Origin: Enterobacter bugandensis
Lineage (GTDB): Bacteria > Pseudomonadota > Gammaproteobacteria > Enterobacterales > Enterobacteriaceae
DNA: 64,000 bases
Direction of reading: 5' to 3'
Assembly (NCBI RefSeq): GCF_900324475.1
Contig: NZ_LT992502.1
Coordinates: 868,001-932,000 of the forward strand
In this document: positions 18,452-31,150 of the stretch, one piece after another
Layout of the letters: each line of letters starts with the position of its first letter
How positions within the stretch are numbered: the first letter of the stretch is position 1
The notes under the pieces: model-generated
What the model was told of the DNA's origin: nothing
The model's input: the letters and a program-made list of their open reading frames with translations, nothing else
Database searches by the model: none
Translations under genes and position numbers: made by a program

Positions 18452-19966
18452 ATGTCACCAATCGATTTTCGTACCAAAATTAACTGGCACCGACGTTTCC
18501 GTTCGCCGCAGGGCGAAAAGAGCGAACATGAGATCCTGCGCATCTTCGAAAGCGATCGCGGCAGGATTATTAACTCGCCCGCCATCCGGCGTCTGCAGCA
18601 AAAGACCCAGGTATTCCCGCTGGAGCGTAACGCGGCGGTGCGCACGCGCTTAACCCACTCCATGGAAGTGCAGCAGGTCGGGCGTTATATTGCCAAAGAG
18701 ATTTTAAGCCGCCTCAAAGAGCAGCGTTTACTGGAAACCTATGGCCTGGATGAGCTGACGGGGCCTTTCGAGAGCATCGTTGAGATGGCCTGCCTGATGC
18801 ATGACATCGGCAACCCGCCTTTTGGCCATTTTGGCGAGGCGGCTATTAATGACTGGTTTAAACAACGGCTTTATCCGTCGGATGCGGCAAGCCAGCCACT
18901 CAGCGATGACCGCTGCATCGTGCGCGATTTACGCCTGCGTGAAGGCGAAGAAGGGCTGAACGATCTGCGCCGCAAAGTGCGCCAGGATCTCTGTCACTTT
19001 GAGGGCAACGCGCAGGGGATCCGGCTGGTGCACTCCCTGATGCGCATGAACCTGACCTGGGCGCAGGTTGGCTGCATTTTGAAATATACGCGTCCCGCGT
19101 GGTGGATGGGGGAGACGCCCGCATCCCACAGCTATTTAATGAAAAAACCGGGCTATTACCTTTCCGAAGAGGCCTATATAGAACGGCTGCGTAAAGAACT
19201 ATCCCTGACGCCAAACGGCCGATTCCCATTGACGTGGATTATGGAAGCCGCCGACGATATTTCCTATTGCGTGGCTGACCTGGAAGATGCCGTTGAGAAA
19301 AGAATATTCAGCGTCGAGGAGCTTTATCAGCATCTTTATGCGGCATGGGGAACCCATGAAAAAGGATCGCTGTTTGCGCAGGTAGTCGAAAATGCCTGGG
19401 AAAAATCGCGCTCAAATACGTTGAGCCGCAGTACGGAAGATCAGTTCTTTATGTATTTGCGGGTCAATACATTAAATAAACTGGTGCCGTATGCCGCCTC
19501 GCGCTTTATTGATAATTTGCCGCAAATCTTTAGCGGGGAATTCAATCATGCGCTGCTGGAAGATGACAGCAGTTTCAGCCAACTCCTTGAGCTTTATAAA
19601 CATGTGGCGATGCGGCATGTGTTCAGCCATCCTGATGTCGAGCAGCTGGAACTGCAGGGATACCGTGTAATCAGTGGATTACTGGAAATTTATTCACCGT
19701 TGCTTCAACTCTCCGTCGAGGAGTTTAGCGAGCTGGTGGAAAAAGAACGCGTGCGGCGAATTCCTATCGAATCCCGGCTTTATCAGAAACTTTCTACCCG
19801 CCATCGGCTGGCGTATGTCGAAGCGATGGGTAAGCTGGATCGCCACGCTCTGGAATGGCCGGTGATGGAATATTATTATCGCTGCCGTCTAATCCAGGAC
19901 TATATCAGCGGCATGACCGATTTGTATGCCTGGGATGAATACCGCAAGCTCATGGCCGTGGAATAA
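18452..19966 (+). CDS. dgt: Deoxyguanosinetriphosphate triphosphohydrolase
   Basis: HD-domain enzyme that hydrolyses dGTP to deoxyguanosine and triphosphate. 504 aa. The HD metal-site motif appears as [26 protein letters not shown] and, further on, [17 protein letters not shown]. The GGGGGAG ribosome-binding site is ideal. The central part (about residues 145-180) differs more from E. coli than the rest. Single gene between mtn and degP. Confidence 0.96.
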   Translation: MSPIDFRTKINWHRRFRSPQGEKSEHEILRIFESDRGRIINSPAIRRLQQKTQVFPLERNAAVRTRLTHSMEVQQVGRYIAKEILSRLKEQRLLETYGLDELTGPFESIVEMACLMHDIGNPPFGHFGEAAINDWFKQRLYPSDAASQPLSDDRCIVRDLRLREGEEGLNDLRRKVRQDLCHFEGNAQGIRLVHSLMRMNLTWAQVGCILKYTRPAWWMGETPASHSYLMKKPGYYLSEEAYIERLRKELSLTPNGRFPLTWIMEAADDISYCVADLEDAVEKRIFSVEELYQHLYAAWGTHEKGSLFAQVVENAWEKSRSNTLSRSTEDQFFMYLRVNTLNKLVPYAASRFIDNLPQIFSGEFNHALLEDDSSFSQLLELYKHVAMRHVFSHPDVEQLELQGYRVISGLLEIYSPLLQLSVEEFSELVEKERVRRIPIESRLYQKLSTRHRLAYVEAMGKLDRHALEWPVMEYYYRCRLIQDYISGMTDLYAWDEYRKLMAVE

Positions 19967-20024
19967 TTCCGGAGTTTTGTAAAGAAGGCCAATAAATTTT
20001 TACCTTTTCCATAAACTTATGGCC

Positions 20025-20052
20025 GGAACTAAGCGGTATAAAATGAATCTGA
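20025..20052 (+). promoter_or_regulatory. Sigma-E type promoter of degP
   Basis: GGAACT at 20025-20030 and TCTGA at 20048-20052, 17 bp apart, fit the RpoE consensus (GGAACTT and TCTGA). degP in E. coli is a classical RpoE target, so envelope-stress induction is expected. Confidence 0.75.
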
Positions 20053-20097
20053 GTTACACAGCAATTTTGCGTTACCTGTAAATCGAGATTGAGAAAC

Positions 20098-21534
20098 ATG
20101 AAAAAAACCACATTAGCAATGAGTGCACTGGCTCTGAGTTTAGGTTTAGCGCTGTCTCCTCTGACTGCTACTGCAGCCGAGACCGCGTCGTCGGCAGCAA
20201 CCGCGCAGCAGATGCCAAGCCTGGCACCGATGCTCGAAAAAGTGATGCCATCGGTGGTGAGTATTAACGTTGAGGGCAGCACGACCGTCAATACGCCGCG
20301 CATGCCGCGTAACTTCCAGCAGTTCTTCGGTGACAATTCACCGTTCTGCCAGGACGGTTCGCCATTCCAGAGTTCTCCGTTCTGTCAGGGCGGTGGCGCA
20401 GGGGATGACGGCCAGGGCGGCGGCCAGCAACAGAAATTCATGGCGCTTGGTTCCGGTGTGATTATTGATGCCGCAAAAGGCTACGTGGTCACCAACAACC
20501 ACGTTGTGGATAACGCCAGCACCATTAAAGTTCAGCTGAGCGATGGTCGTAAATTCGATGCTAAAGTGGTGGGTAAAGATCCGCGCTCCGACATCGCGCT
20601 GATCCAGATTCAGGATCCGAAGAACCTGACGGCGATTAAAATTGCCGACTCCGACGCGCTGCGCGTGGGCGATTACACCGTCGCTATCGGTAACCCGTTC
20701 GGTCTGGGTGAAACCGTGACCTCCGGTATTGTCTCTGCGCTGGGCCGTAGCGGCCTGAATGCGGAAAACTATGAAAACTTCATCCAGACGGATGCGGCCA
20801 TTAACCGTGGTAACTCCGGCGGTGCGCTGGTGAACCTGAACGGCGAGCTGATCGGTATCAACACCGCTATTCTGGCGCCGGACGGCGGCAACATCGGTAT
20901 CGGCTTTGCTATCCCGAGCAACATGGTGAAAAACCTGACTGCTCAGATGGTGCAGTACGGCCAGGTGAAACGCGGTGAGCTGGGTATTATGGGTACCGAG
21001 CTGAACTCCGAGCTGGCGAAAGCGATGAAGGTGGATGCGCAGCGCGGTGCGTTCGTCAGCCAGGTTATGCCGAACTCCTCTGCAGCGAAGGCGGGCATTA
21101 AAGCGGGTGATGTGATCACCTCTCTGAACGGTAAACCGATCAGCAGCTTTGCCGCCCTGCGTGCGGAAGTGGGCTCGATGCCAATTGGCAGCAAAGTGAC
21201 CCTTGGCCTGCTGCGTGACGGCAAACCGGTTAACGTAAGCCTGGAGCTGCAGCAGAGCAGCCAGAATCAGGTGGACTCCAGCACCATCTTCAGCGGAATT
21301 GAAGGCGCAGAGATGAGTAACAAGGGCCAGGACAAAGGCGTGGTGGTGAACAACGTGAAAGCAAATTCACCTGCTGCCCGTATCGGCCTGAAAAAAGGCG
21401 ATGTGATCATGGGGGCTAACCAGCAACCGGTGAAAAACATCGCTGAACTGCGCAAAATTCTCGACAGCAAACCGTCCGTGCTGGCGCTGAATATCCAGCG
21501 CGGTGACACCTCAATTTACCTGCTGATGCAGTAA
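20098..21534 (+). CDS. degP: Periplasmic serine endoprotease/chaperone DegP
   Basis: Degrades or refolds damaged envelope proteins. 478 aa. Signal peptide about residues 1-26 (ending ATA/AAE). The protease domain has the triad His135 (NNHVVDNA), Asp165 (RSDIALIQ) and Ser240 (GNSGGALV). The regulatory LA loop contains two Cys (FCQDGSPF and FCQGGG). Two PDZ domains follow, with GIMGTEL/AGIKAGDVI and GVVVNNV/IGLKKGDVI. The ATG at 20098 matches E. coli; an in-frame start three codons earlier is less likely. A strong terminator follows. Confidence 0.97.
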   Translation: MKKTTLAMSALALSLGLALSPLTATAAETASSAATAQQMPSLAPMLEKVMPSVVSINVEGSTTVNTPRMPRNFQQFFGDNSPFCQDGSPFQSSPFCQGGGAGDDGQGGGQQQKFMALGSGVIIDAAKGYVVTNNHVVDNASTIKVQLSDGRKFDAKVVGKDPRSDIALIQIQDPKNLTAIKIADSDALRVGDYTVAIGNPFGLGETVTSGIVSALGRSGLNAENYENFIQTDAAINRGNSGGALVNLNGELIGINTAILAPDGGNIGIGFAIPSNMVKNLTAQMVQYGQVKRGELGIMGTELNSELAKAMKVDAQRGAFVSQVMPNSSAAKAGIKAGDVITSLNGKPISSFAALRAEVGSMPIGSKVTLGLLRDGKPVNVSLELQQSSQNQVDSSTIFSGIEGAEMSNKGQDKGVVVNNVKANSPAARIGLKKGDVIMGANQQPVKNIAELRKILDSKPSVLALNIQRGDTSIYLLMQ

Positions 21535-21542
21535 TTCTCTTA

Positions 21543-21567
21543 AGCCCCTGTACGCAGGGGCTTTCTC
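21543..21567 (+). terminator. Terminator of degP
   Basis: Stem AGCCCCTG/CAGGGGCT with a TACG loop, then a T-rich run, 9 bp after the stop codon. Confidence 0.88.
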
Positions 21568-21680
21568 GTTTCTGTGACGCCTACCGCAACTCCATACTTC
21601 CCCCTTTCACTTTGTGCATTCGCACAATGCAGTCGCTGCTGAACTTCCCTATGCTTGAGCTCTGCTCACAGGAGGGTTAC

Positions 21681-22838
21681 ATGGCTGGCTGGCATCTTGA
21701 TACCAAAATGGCGCAGGATATCGTGGCGCGCACCATGCGCATCATTGATACCAATATCAACGTAATGGATGCCCGCGGGCGCATTATTGGCAGCGGCGAT
21801 CGCGAGCGTATTGGGGAATTGCACGAAGGAGCCCTGCTGGTGCTCTCTCAGGGCCGCGTGGTTGATATCGATGATGCGGTAGCGAAACACCTGCACGGCG
21901 TGCGTCAGGGGATCAACCTGCCGCTGCGTCTGGAAGGGGAAATTGTTGGCGTCATCGGCCTGACGGGCGAACCGGAATCCCTGCGTAAATACGGCGAGCT
22001 GGTCTGCATGACGGCGGAAATGATGCTGGAGCAGTCGCGTCTGATGCATCTTCTTGCTCAGGACAGCCGCTTACGTGAAGAGCTGGTGATGAACCTGATT
22101 CAGGCGGAAGAACATACGCCTGCACTCAGCGAATGGGCGCAGCGTCTGGGGATCGATCTGAACCAGCCGCGCGTGGTGGCGGTGATTGAGGTCGATAGCG
22201 GACAGCTTGGCGTAGACAGCGCGATGGCCGAGCTGCAGCAGCTGCAAAATGCGCTGGCGACGCCGGAGCGCGACAACCTGGTGGCGATCGTCTCGCTGAC
22301 GGAAATGGTAGTACTCAAACCCGCGCTCAATGCGTTCGGCCGCTGGGATGCTGAGGACCATCGCCGTCGCGTGGAACTGCTTATTTCCCGTATGCAGGAG
22401 AACGGCCAGTTGCGTTTTCGCGTTGCCCTGGGCAATTACTTTACCGGGCCGGGCAGCATCGCCCGGTCCTGGCGTACCGCGCGCACCACCATGATGGTGG
22501 GCAAGCAGCGGATGCCGGAGAGCCGCAGTTATTTCTATCAGGATCTGATGCTGCCGGTGCTGCTCGACAGCCTGCGCGGCGGCTGGCAGGCCAATGAGCT
22601 GGCGCGGCCATTAGCGCGCCTGAAGGCGATGGACAACAATGGGTTGCTGCGCCGGACGCTGCAGGCGTGGTTTCGCCATAATGTGCAACCGCTGGCGACC
22701 TCAAAAGCGCTGTTTATTCACCGCAATACGCTTGAGTACCGGCTAAACCGGATCTCGGAGCTGACGGGGCTGGATTTGGGGAACTTTGACGACAGGCTGC
22801 TGCTCTATGTCGCCTTGCAACTGGACGAACAGAGATGA
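21681..22838 (+). CDS. cdaR: Carbohydrate diacid regulator CdaR
   Basis: Transcription activator that in E. coli induces galactarate, glucarate and glycerate uptake and breakdown. 385 aa, the E. coli length. N-terminal sugar-diacid recognition domain (MAGWHLDTKMAQDIVARTMRIID...), a central GGDEF-like region, and a C-terminal PucR-type helix-turn-helix (ATSKALFIHRNTLEYRLNRISELTGLDL). The ATG at 21681 with GGAGGG upstream is chosen; the in-frame upstream start is rejected. Its known target operons are not in this window. Confidence 0.95.
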   Translation: MAGWHLDTKMAQDIVARTMRIIDTNINVMDARGRIIGSGDRERIGELHEGALLVLSQGRVVDIDDAVAKHLHGVRQGINLPLRLEGEIVGVIGLTGEPESLRKYGELVCMTAEMMLEQSRLMHLLAQDSRLREELVMNLIQAEEHTPALSEWAQRLGIDLNQPRVVAVIEVDSGQLGVDSAMAELQQLQNALATPERDNLVAIVSLTEMVVLKPALNAFGRWDAEDHRRRVELLISRMQENGQLRFRVALGNYFTGPGSIARSWRTARTTMMVGKQRMPESRSYFYQDLMLPVLLDSLRGGWQANELARPLARLKAMDNNGLLRRTLQAWFRHNVQPLATSKALFIHRNTLEYRLNRISELTGLDLGNFDDRLLLYVALQLDEQR

Positions 22839-22841
22839 CTG

Positions 22842-22888
22842 AGTGCGGTCTGGTGCCCTCACCCCATCCCTCTCCCACGGGGAGAGGG
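22842..22888. repeat. Palindromic intergenic repeat, copy 2
   Basis: Contains the same 21-bp palindrome CCCTCTCCC-ACG-GGGAGAGGG (22868-22888) as the copy behind fhuB, preceded by AGTGCGGTCTGGTGCCCTC. It stands at the 3' end of cdaR. Confidence 0.75.
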
Positions 22889-22896
22889 CGCAAACA

Positions 22897-22928
22897 CTAA
22901 AAAAGGCAATCAGGGATTGCCGTTTTGC
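22897..22928. terminator. Bidirectional terminator between cdaR and yaeH
   Basis: Stem GGCAATC/GATTGCC with a 3-nt loop, A-run on the left and T-run on the right, between convergent genes. Confidence 0.8.
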
Positions 22929-22930
22929 TT

Positions 22931-23317
22931 TTATTTCCGCGTTAATTTCTCAAGATCCGCTTCAATCTCGCTGATCTTGTTGGTGACAACGCTTTCAAGG
23001 TGACGCAGATCGTCGAGGATCTTACGCTTGAGATCGACTTCGGTGCGATCGCGCTGGCAAATCTGATCGAGTTCATCGATCACATAGCGCAGGTTAGGGC
23101 TGATTTCCTGCACCTCTTTGTACCCTTGTCCTACGCCGTCAGCGACGACGGTCTTACGCTGGCGTGGATATTTAAACTTCACGCTCTTGGCGAAAAACTC
23201 TCCTTTATCCTTGTGAAAATAGATTTTTAAAATGTCGTTGTTGGCTTCCTGGCGAAGGCTGTAACGATCGATTTCATCAGGATTGGTAATGCCCAGACTT
23301 TTCAGATTATCGTACAT
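22931..23317 (-). CDS. yaeH: UPF0325 family protein YaeH
   Basis: 128 aa, same length and sequence type as E. coli YaeH ([34 protein letters not shown]...). Soluble and charged, with a long C-terminal helix ([35 protein letters not shown]...) likely to form a coiled coil. No function is established. It marks the left edge of the accessory block that replaces yaeI here. The intergenic DNA upstream (23318-23530) is A/T-rich, without a clear gene, and holds a small palindrome ATTTCA-C-TGAAAT at 23416-23428. Confidence 0.92.
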   Translation of the reverse strand: MYDNLKSLGITNPDEIDRYSLRQEANNDILKIYFHKDKGEFFAKSVKFKYPRQRKTVVADGVGQGYKEVQEISPNLRYVIDELDQICQRDRTEVDLKRKILDDLRHLESVVTNKISEIEADLEKLTRK

Positions 23318-23530
23318 AGCGGTACCCTTATCTCAACATAACCTTTGAATAATTAATGAAAAAATTCCTTTTTGCCACCCTCATATACAAAAAAAGCGGG
23401 GTCGATCCTGATTACATTTCACTGAAATTACCGGGCAGGGAAGGTGCATTGCCCCCACTCGTTTATTGTTGTTTTTAACGACTACGTCAAGTGGAAATCA
23501 ATTTAATACCAAAACCTGACGATCTGAGCG

Positions 23531-25213
23531 CTAGCGCAGTAAGGCGATGGAGGCCAGCATTTCGCTTTCCGTGGTGGTAATTTCCTGTTCCAACAGTTCG
23601 TCGATCCGCTGTTTTTTGATTGCCTGATTGACGCCGAACAGATCGAGCTTATCCAGCAGGAACATCACCAGCGCCGTAATCACGGCGGTCAGGACCGATG
23701 AGAGTAAAATGGGGAGCGGTCCTGGTAGACCAAGGCCGCTGAGCCATGACTCAAGGCCAATAGCCGCAAAGATGGAAAGAGAACCTGCTACAAGCTTAAG
23801 AATGGCATCGCCTTTTTGGGCCATACTGCTGTGTTTATCCCTGAGGATCGGTACCGTCTGCATCAGGACCTTAAAGCCTTCTTTTACCATCCGCATGATG
23901 TTTTTAAACACGCCAACGAAGCAGTTAACCATCCCTTCCAGCAGCATCGACACGAAGTTTTTAATAAAGCCGACGGCAACATCTTTTAATAAAACAACAG
24001 CGTTTTTGAGAATGTGATCTTTCATGCGACCAAGACGAATCGACAGAGCCTGCGAAAAATCGCTCGCACCTACGCCAGCTTCAATACCGTGCGTTAAACA
24101 GCTGCGCAGCTCATAGTAAAGAGGCTTGATAATGAAGAGAATGAGATCGCCCAGCGACTGATGACCTGATGCCTGGGCCGCATCTTTCGCCAGAACTTTT
24201 TGGACGTCGCGATCCTTGCGGATATTATCAAATACGGTTTCATTGGTTTTGGTATCCATCGTTTGCTGCGCGATGTCCATTTTCTCGACCATCACCTGCC
24301 GCGTTTTGATTTCCTCTTCTGTCAGCGGATGTGCGACATCTTTTTTCCCTTTTTTGACAACTACAAAGCCCTGATCGATCTCCTGCTGGAGTTCTTCGCG
24401 GGTTTTAGCGAACTTACCGGTTTTCTCGCCACGGTTATTTTGCATGCTGGTAACAGCATAATTTTCGTCAATATTGAGAATATTTTTGATGTCATCAAGC
24501 TTCAGAGCCTTGTTGCTTTTGAGGTTGTTGCATACTTCGGCGCAGGAGACGACATGATCGACTTCGGCAGCCTGCTTCTGCTCTCCCTCGCTTTTCGCAT
24601 GTTTTTTGTACTGGTAGATCGTGCCGTTACCATATTCATCCTCAGCGCGCAGATTATCGGAGAAATGGTTCTCTTTACGGGCCTTCATTTTTGCACCATC
24701 GCGCATGTTCAGAGAGTCGTTGTTGCGCGTCATTTCGCCGCCGTTAAACGACGATTGTTCAGAAAAACGGTCAATGTTTTGACGCTCGTTCAAGTGCTCG
24801 CTGTAGTTATCCAGCATAAAGGCATTTCTTTCGGGCGCTTCGTAGCTGAACGCCCGGCACTCCTGGTACAGGCGGGACGGGGTAACACCTTGTCGGGTGC
24901 CGATATTGCAGGCGCGCATTGTGCCGTCGAGCAGGCTGAGAAACACGGGTTCGAGGATATTGTCGATGGCGCTGCCCGTTGAGATTACGTCCAGGCGGGC
25001 CATAACGTCGTCGTTGCTGACCGTCAGGTTGGCCCCCATGATCGCTTCGTGGTAAATGCTGCCGGTATCGCACCCCTTTATAAATGCAGCATCGACTTCT
25101 CCGGTCAGATGAGCTTCGATGGCGGACGCCGTCGCCACGGATTTTAGCGCAGGGGCATTCCGCACCTGTTGCAGCTTTTTCATTCTGGCGAGATGTGCAT
25201 TAAGATTTGTCAT
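23531..25213 (-). CDS. Unrecognised 560-aa protein with HNH nuclease-like motif and hydrophobic C-terminus
   Basis: No family name is recognised. Residues 1-215 are polar, with no signal peptide. Residues 218-268 resemble an HNH (beta-beta-alpha metal) nuclease: EVDHVVS with Asp219-His220, then NYAVTSMQNNRGEKTGKF with Asn251, Asn259-260 and Lys264, a spacing seen in HNH domains such as that of Cas9. Residues 275-350 are charged and probably helical. About 353-366, 404-440, 472-490 and 499-522 are hydrophobic and likely membrane-associated. The start has GAGGA 8 bp upstream. It lies 9 bp after the 178-aa partner gene, so the two form an operon. Its base composition looks less GC-rich than the core genes, which suggests transfer. 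The likely role, a membrane-linked nuclease in stress or phage defence, is inference. Confidence 0.7.
   Translation of the reverse strand: MTNLNAHLARMKKLQQVRNAPALKSVATASAIEAHLTGEVDAAFIKGCDTGSIYHEAIMGANLTVSNDDVMARLDVISTGSAIDNILEPVFLSLLDGTMRACNIGTRQGVTPSRLYQECRAFSYEAPERNAFMLDNYSEHLNERQNIDRFSEQSSFNGGEMTRNNDSLNMRDGAKMKARKENHFSDNLRAEDEYGNGTIYQYKKHAKSEGEQKQAAEVDHVVSCAEVCNNLKSNKALKLDDIKNILNIDENYAVTSMQNNRGEKTGKFAKTREELQQEIDQGFVVVKKGKKDVAHPLTEEEIKTRQVMVEKMDIAQQTMDTKTNETVFDNIRKDRDVQKVLAKDAAQASGHQSLGDLILFIIKPLYYELRSCLTHGIEAGVGASDFSQALSIRLGRMKDHILKNAVVLLKDVAVGFIKNFVSMLLEGMVNCFVGVFKNIMRMVKEGFKVLMQTVPILRDKHSSMAQKGDAILKLVAGSLSIFAAIGLESWLSGLGLPGPLPILLSSVLTAVITALVMFLLDKLDLFGVNQAIKKQRIDELLEQEITTTESEMLASIALLR
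24410..24562 (-). other. HNH-like motif region of the 560-aa protein
   Basis: Encodes residues 218-268. The order DH...N...NN..K matches the general HNH pattern in which the first His acts as general base and the later Asn/His residues bind metal. The final metal-binding position appears as Asn rather than His. No zinc-finger cysteine pairs flank it, although Cys224 and Cys228 are nearby. Confidence 0.5.
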
Positions 25214-25222
25214 CCGTCGTCC

Positions 25223-25759
25223 TCAGGCCGCAACCAGTAAGTTCCAGGAGGCCATAAAATCACTTTCGCTTTGTGTTCTTAGCTCATCCTGACTTGCCAT
25301 CATGCCAACAATGAGGCTAAACCTCTCCAGGCTTTTCGCATCGTTAAGCTGATATTCATTTATAAGTGACCAAACCGTTGGCAGATTGGGCGGTGTTTCG
25401 ACCATCTCGACGATCTTCTGCTGAACGGCTTGAGGTAACTTTTCCCGCGGAACAAGACCAGACACTGCATCATCCAGCAGGGCAATATTTTCCGCTGGGG
25501 TCTTGCCATTAGCCTTGATGCAGCATGTCCCCAGCGCATACGCCGCGAGGATAAAGTCATCCCGTTTACTGATATCGTGCATCTTGTCCGCCAGTTCAGT
25601 CTGGAGTTTTTTGATCTTTTCGGCGTATTCAGCTTTTGCGATCTGCTGCCCTTCGGCAATCCCTTCGTCTTTGCCGTTATTTTTTCCCCATAAATACGTC
25701 CCGGCCAGAGTGACCAGACCTGCAATACCCGCACCAATTATTTTGCCGTAATGACTCAT
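25223..25759 (-). CDS. Membrane-anchored coiled-coil protein with TerB-like domain
   Basis: 178 aa; function not known. Residues 7-24 (IIGAGIAGLVTLAGTYLW) form one membrane helix with a short N-terminal tail. Residues 30-64 are charged and look like a coiled coil. Residues 68-157 form an all-helical domain whose opening, FILAAYALGTCCIKANGKTPAEN, resembles the TerB pattern of a hydrophobic helix, a K-A-D/N-G-K turn and an acidic helix. The ATG at 25759 is chosen because a GGGAA ribosome-binding site precedes it and the membrane helix follows at once; an in-frame start 27 bp upstream is possible. First gene of the operon with the HNH-like protein; the two probably act together at the inner membrane. 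Confidence 0.7.
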   Translation of the reverse strand: MSHYGKIIGAGIAGLVTLAGTYLWGKNNGKDEGIAEGQQIAKAEYAEKIKKLQTELADKMHDISKRDDFILAAYALGTCCIKANGKTPAENIALLDDAVSGLVPREKLPQAVQQKIVEMVETPPNLPTVWSLINEYQLNDAKSLERFSLIVGMMASQDELRTQSESDFMASWNLLVAA

Positions 25760-25813
25760 TGCACGATTCCCGTTTATTGCCCGCAAGGCCAGATTATTAT
25801 TTGCAGTTCACGA

Positions 25814-25842
25814 ATAATATCGTTAATCCTGTTTTCCAACAA
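25814..25842 (-). promoter_or_regulatory. Candidate sigma-70 promoter of the two-gene accessory operon
   Basis: Read on the minus strand, TTGTTG (25842-25837) and TATTAT (25819-25814) are 17 bp apart, ending about 55 bp before the first start codon. The next 60-110 bp upstream contain the inverted repeat AAGTAAC...GTTACTT (25873-25919). Confidence 0.5.
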
Positions 25843-26010
25843 ACCTATGTTTTAAAAGAAAAAATTTGCATTAAGTAACGAGGTGAACTTCCTTGTAAAG
25901 AGATTCATCATTGTTACTTCAGCTGAGAAAAGGCGAGCGAGACGGGTATTCAAAAGCGGGGAAATGAGGCAAAGTTATCGCACGAAAGCGTAGCCCGCGG
26001 GGATAATGAC

Positions 26011-26643
26011 ATGTCAGGACGCATTGATTATCAGATCGAAAAATACAGCTTTGGCGCCGCAGATGAGAGCCCAAGGCTCACGCACCAGTGGGCAGAAGTT
26101 GCCGCAGAGTGCCGCCAGCTAAAGGCGGGTGCGGAAGAGCGTTTACGTATTGCCTTACTGAACGTGGATTATGTCACCAGCTTCGAACTGCCGTTCCGAC
26201 TGGTGCTGACCCGCGCCCCTCAGCTTATCGCCGGGCTGCGCGATGAGTTTCAGCTAAGCCAGAAGAACGTCATCTTTAACGGCAAGCGCTTTGGCTGCGT
26301 CTACAGCCTGAAAGCCGATCTCAATGCGATTCCTGAGGCTTTTCAGTACCGCATGAGCACCCGCATTCGGCGGATCGATCCCACCGGACTTACTGCAGAG
26401 CCCTTCCGGCAGATCGCCAAAGAGGTAAAAGCGCCGCGTGAGCGACTGAAGCTGGCGCTGGAGTCGGGTCTGGCCGTGACGGCTCTCGACGGGCTTTTCT
26501 GGCTGGGGAGCCAGCGTATGGCGGCGGATATCGCAGGGTTGAGAAAAAAGGGAATGGCAATCGCGACTGCGGAAACGGACGTTTTTGATGATTATACCGG
26601 GACGTACAGGCGCGTCCCGGTTTATCAACGCGTCGGGGATTAG
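26011..26643 (+). CDS. Unrecognised 210-aa protein with C-terminal winged-helix-like segment
   Basis: No firm family name. The N-terminal 140 residues are mixed alpha/beta and soluble, including [18 protein letters not shown]. Residues about 140-200 ([47 protein letters not shown]) resemble a winged-helix domain of the kind found in small phage proteins: helix, turn, R-M/D-I-x-x-L-R-K-x-G and a beta wing. It could therefore bind DNA. The ATG at 26011 has GGGGAT upstream. Divergent from the two-gene accessory operon, sharing a 251-bp intergenic region, so it may be its regulator; this is inference. Its stop overlaps that of dapD by 3 bp, tail to tail. It occupies roughly the place of E. coli yaeI but is unrelated to it. 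Confidence 0.65.
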   Translation: MSGRIDYQIEKYSFGAADESPRLTHQWAEVAAECRQLKAGAEERLRIALLNVDYVTSFELPFRLVLTRAPQLIAGLRDEFQLSQKNVIFNGKRFGCVYSLKADLNAIPEAFQYRMSTRIRRIDPTGLTAEPFRQIAKEVKAPRERLKLALESGLAVTALDGLFWLGSQRMAADIAGLRKKGMAIATAETDVFDDYTGTYRRVPVYQRVGD

Positions 26644-27464
26644 TCGATGGTGCGCAGCAGTTCGTTGATGCCCACTTTACCGCGGGTTTTCGCATCCACT
26701 TTCTTCACGATAACGGCACAGTAAAGGCTGTATTTACCGTCTTTTGACGGCAGGTTACCGGAAACGACCACTGAGCCCGCCGGAACGCGACCGTAGTGCA
26801 CTTCGCCGGTTTCGCGATCGTAAATGCGGGTGCTCTGGCCGATGTAAACGCCCATGGAGATCACGGAGCCTTCTTCCACGATCACGCCTTCAACTACTTC
26901 TGAACGCGCGCCGATGAAGCAGTTGTCTTCGATGATGGTCGGGTTAGCCTGCAGTGGCTCCAGAACGCCACCGATGCCAACGCCGCCGGACAGGTGAACG
27001 TTTTTACCGATCTGCGCGCAGGAACCGACGGTTGCCCAGGTATCGACCATGGTGCCTTCGTCAACGTACGCACCGATGTTCACATAGGATGGCATCAGCA
27101 CGGTGTTGCGTGCGATGAATGCACCCTGACGTACTGCTGCCGGTGGTACCACGCGGAAGCCTTCTTTCTGAAAACGCGCTTCGTCGTAATCCGCGAATTT
27201 CATTGGCACTTTATCGAAGTAGCGGCTTTCTGCTCCGTCGATAACCTGGTTATCGTTGATGCGGAAAGAGAGCAGCACGGCCTTCTTCAGCCATTGATGA
27301 GTGACCCACTGACCGTCGATTTTTTCTGCCACGCGCAGGGCGCCGGAATCCAGCAGGGAAATAACCTGGTTTACCGCTTCACGGGTCACGGTATCCACAT
27401 TTGCCGGAGTGATCTCGGCGCGACGCTCAAAAGCGGACTCAATAACGTTCTGTAACTGCTGCAT
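26640..27464 (-). CDS. dapD: Tetrahydrodipicolinate N-succinyltransferase
   Basis: Succinylates tetrahydrodipicolinate in lysine/meso-diaminopimelate synthesis; cytosolic trimer. 274 aa, the E. coli length. The left-handed beta-helix of hexapeptide repeats is visible from about residue 105 to 215 ([50 protein letters not shown]...). The ATG at 27464 matches the E. coli N-terminus MQQLQNVIE. No terminator is visible at its 3' end, which runs into the opposing gene. Confidence 0.97.
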   Translation of the reverse strand: MQQLQNVIESAFERRAEITPANVDTVTREAVNQVISLLDSGALRVAEKIDGQWVTHQWLKKAVLLSFRINDNQVIDGAESRYFDKVPMKFADYDEARFQKEGFRVVPPAAVRQGAFIARNTVLMPSYVNIGAYVDEGTMVDTWATVGSCAQIGKNVHLSGGVGIGGVLEPLQANPTIIEDNCFIGARSEVVEGVIVEEGSVISMGVYIGQSTRIYDRETGEVHYGRVPAGSVVVSGNLPSKDGKYSLYCAVIVKKVDAKTRGKVGINELLRTID

Positions 27465-27496
27465 TGTTTACTCTTTCCATTTCACTAAAAAACACG

Positions 27497-31029
<3,533 letters not shown>

Positions 31030-31150
31030 GTAATCTGTCCATCGATGTCGATTTTTTCGACAATACTAGTCTAAGTGTCGTCAATGGTATCAGTCAGGCA
31101 CGCCCCGTGCCAAATTGAGAATCATTAACAGCACACTCCGCCAACAACTG

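Noticed and set aside
24200..24982. 260-aa open frame on the plus strand opposite the 560-aa accessory gene
   Set aside because: Considered as a possible toxin or antidote because it is hydrophobic, but it has no good ribosome-binding site and its hydrophobicity mirrors the opposite strand's codons. The minus-strand frame has a proper start and operon partner.
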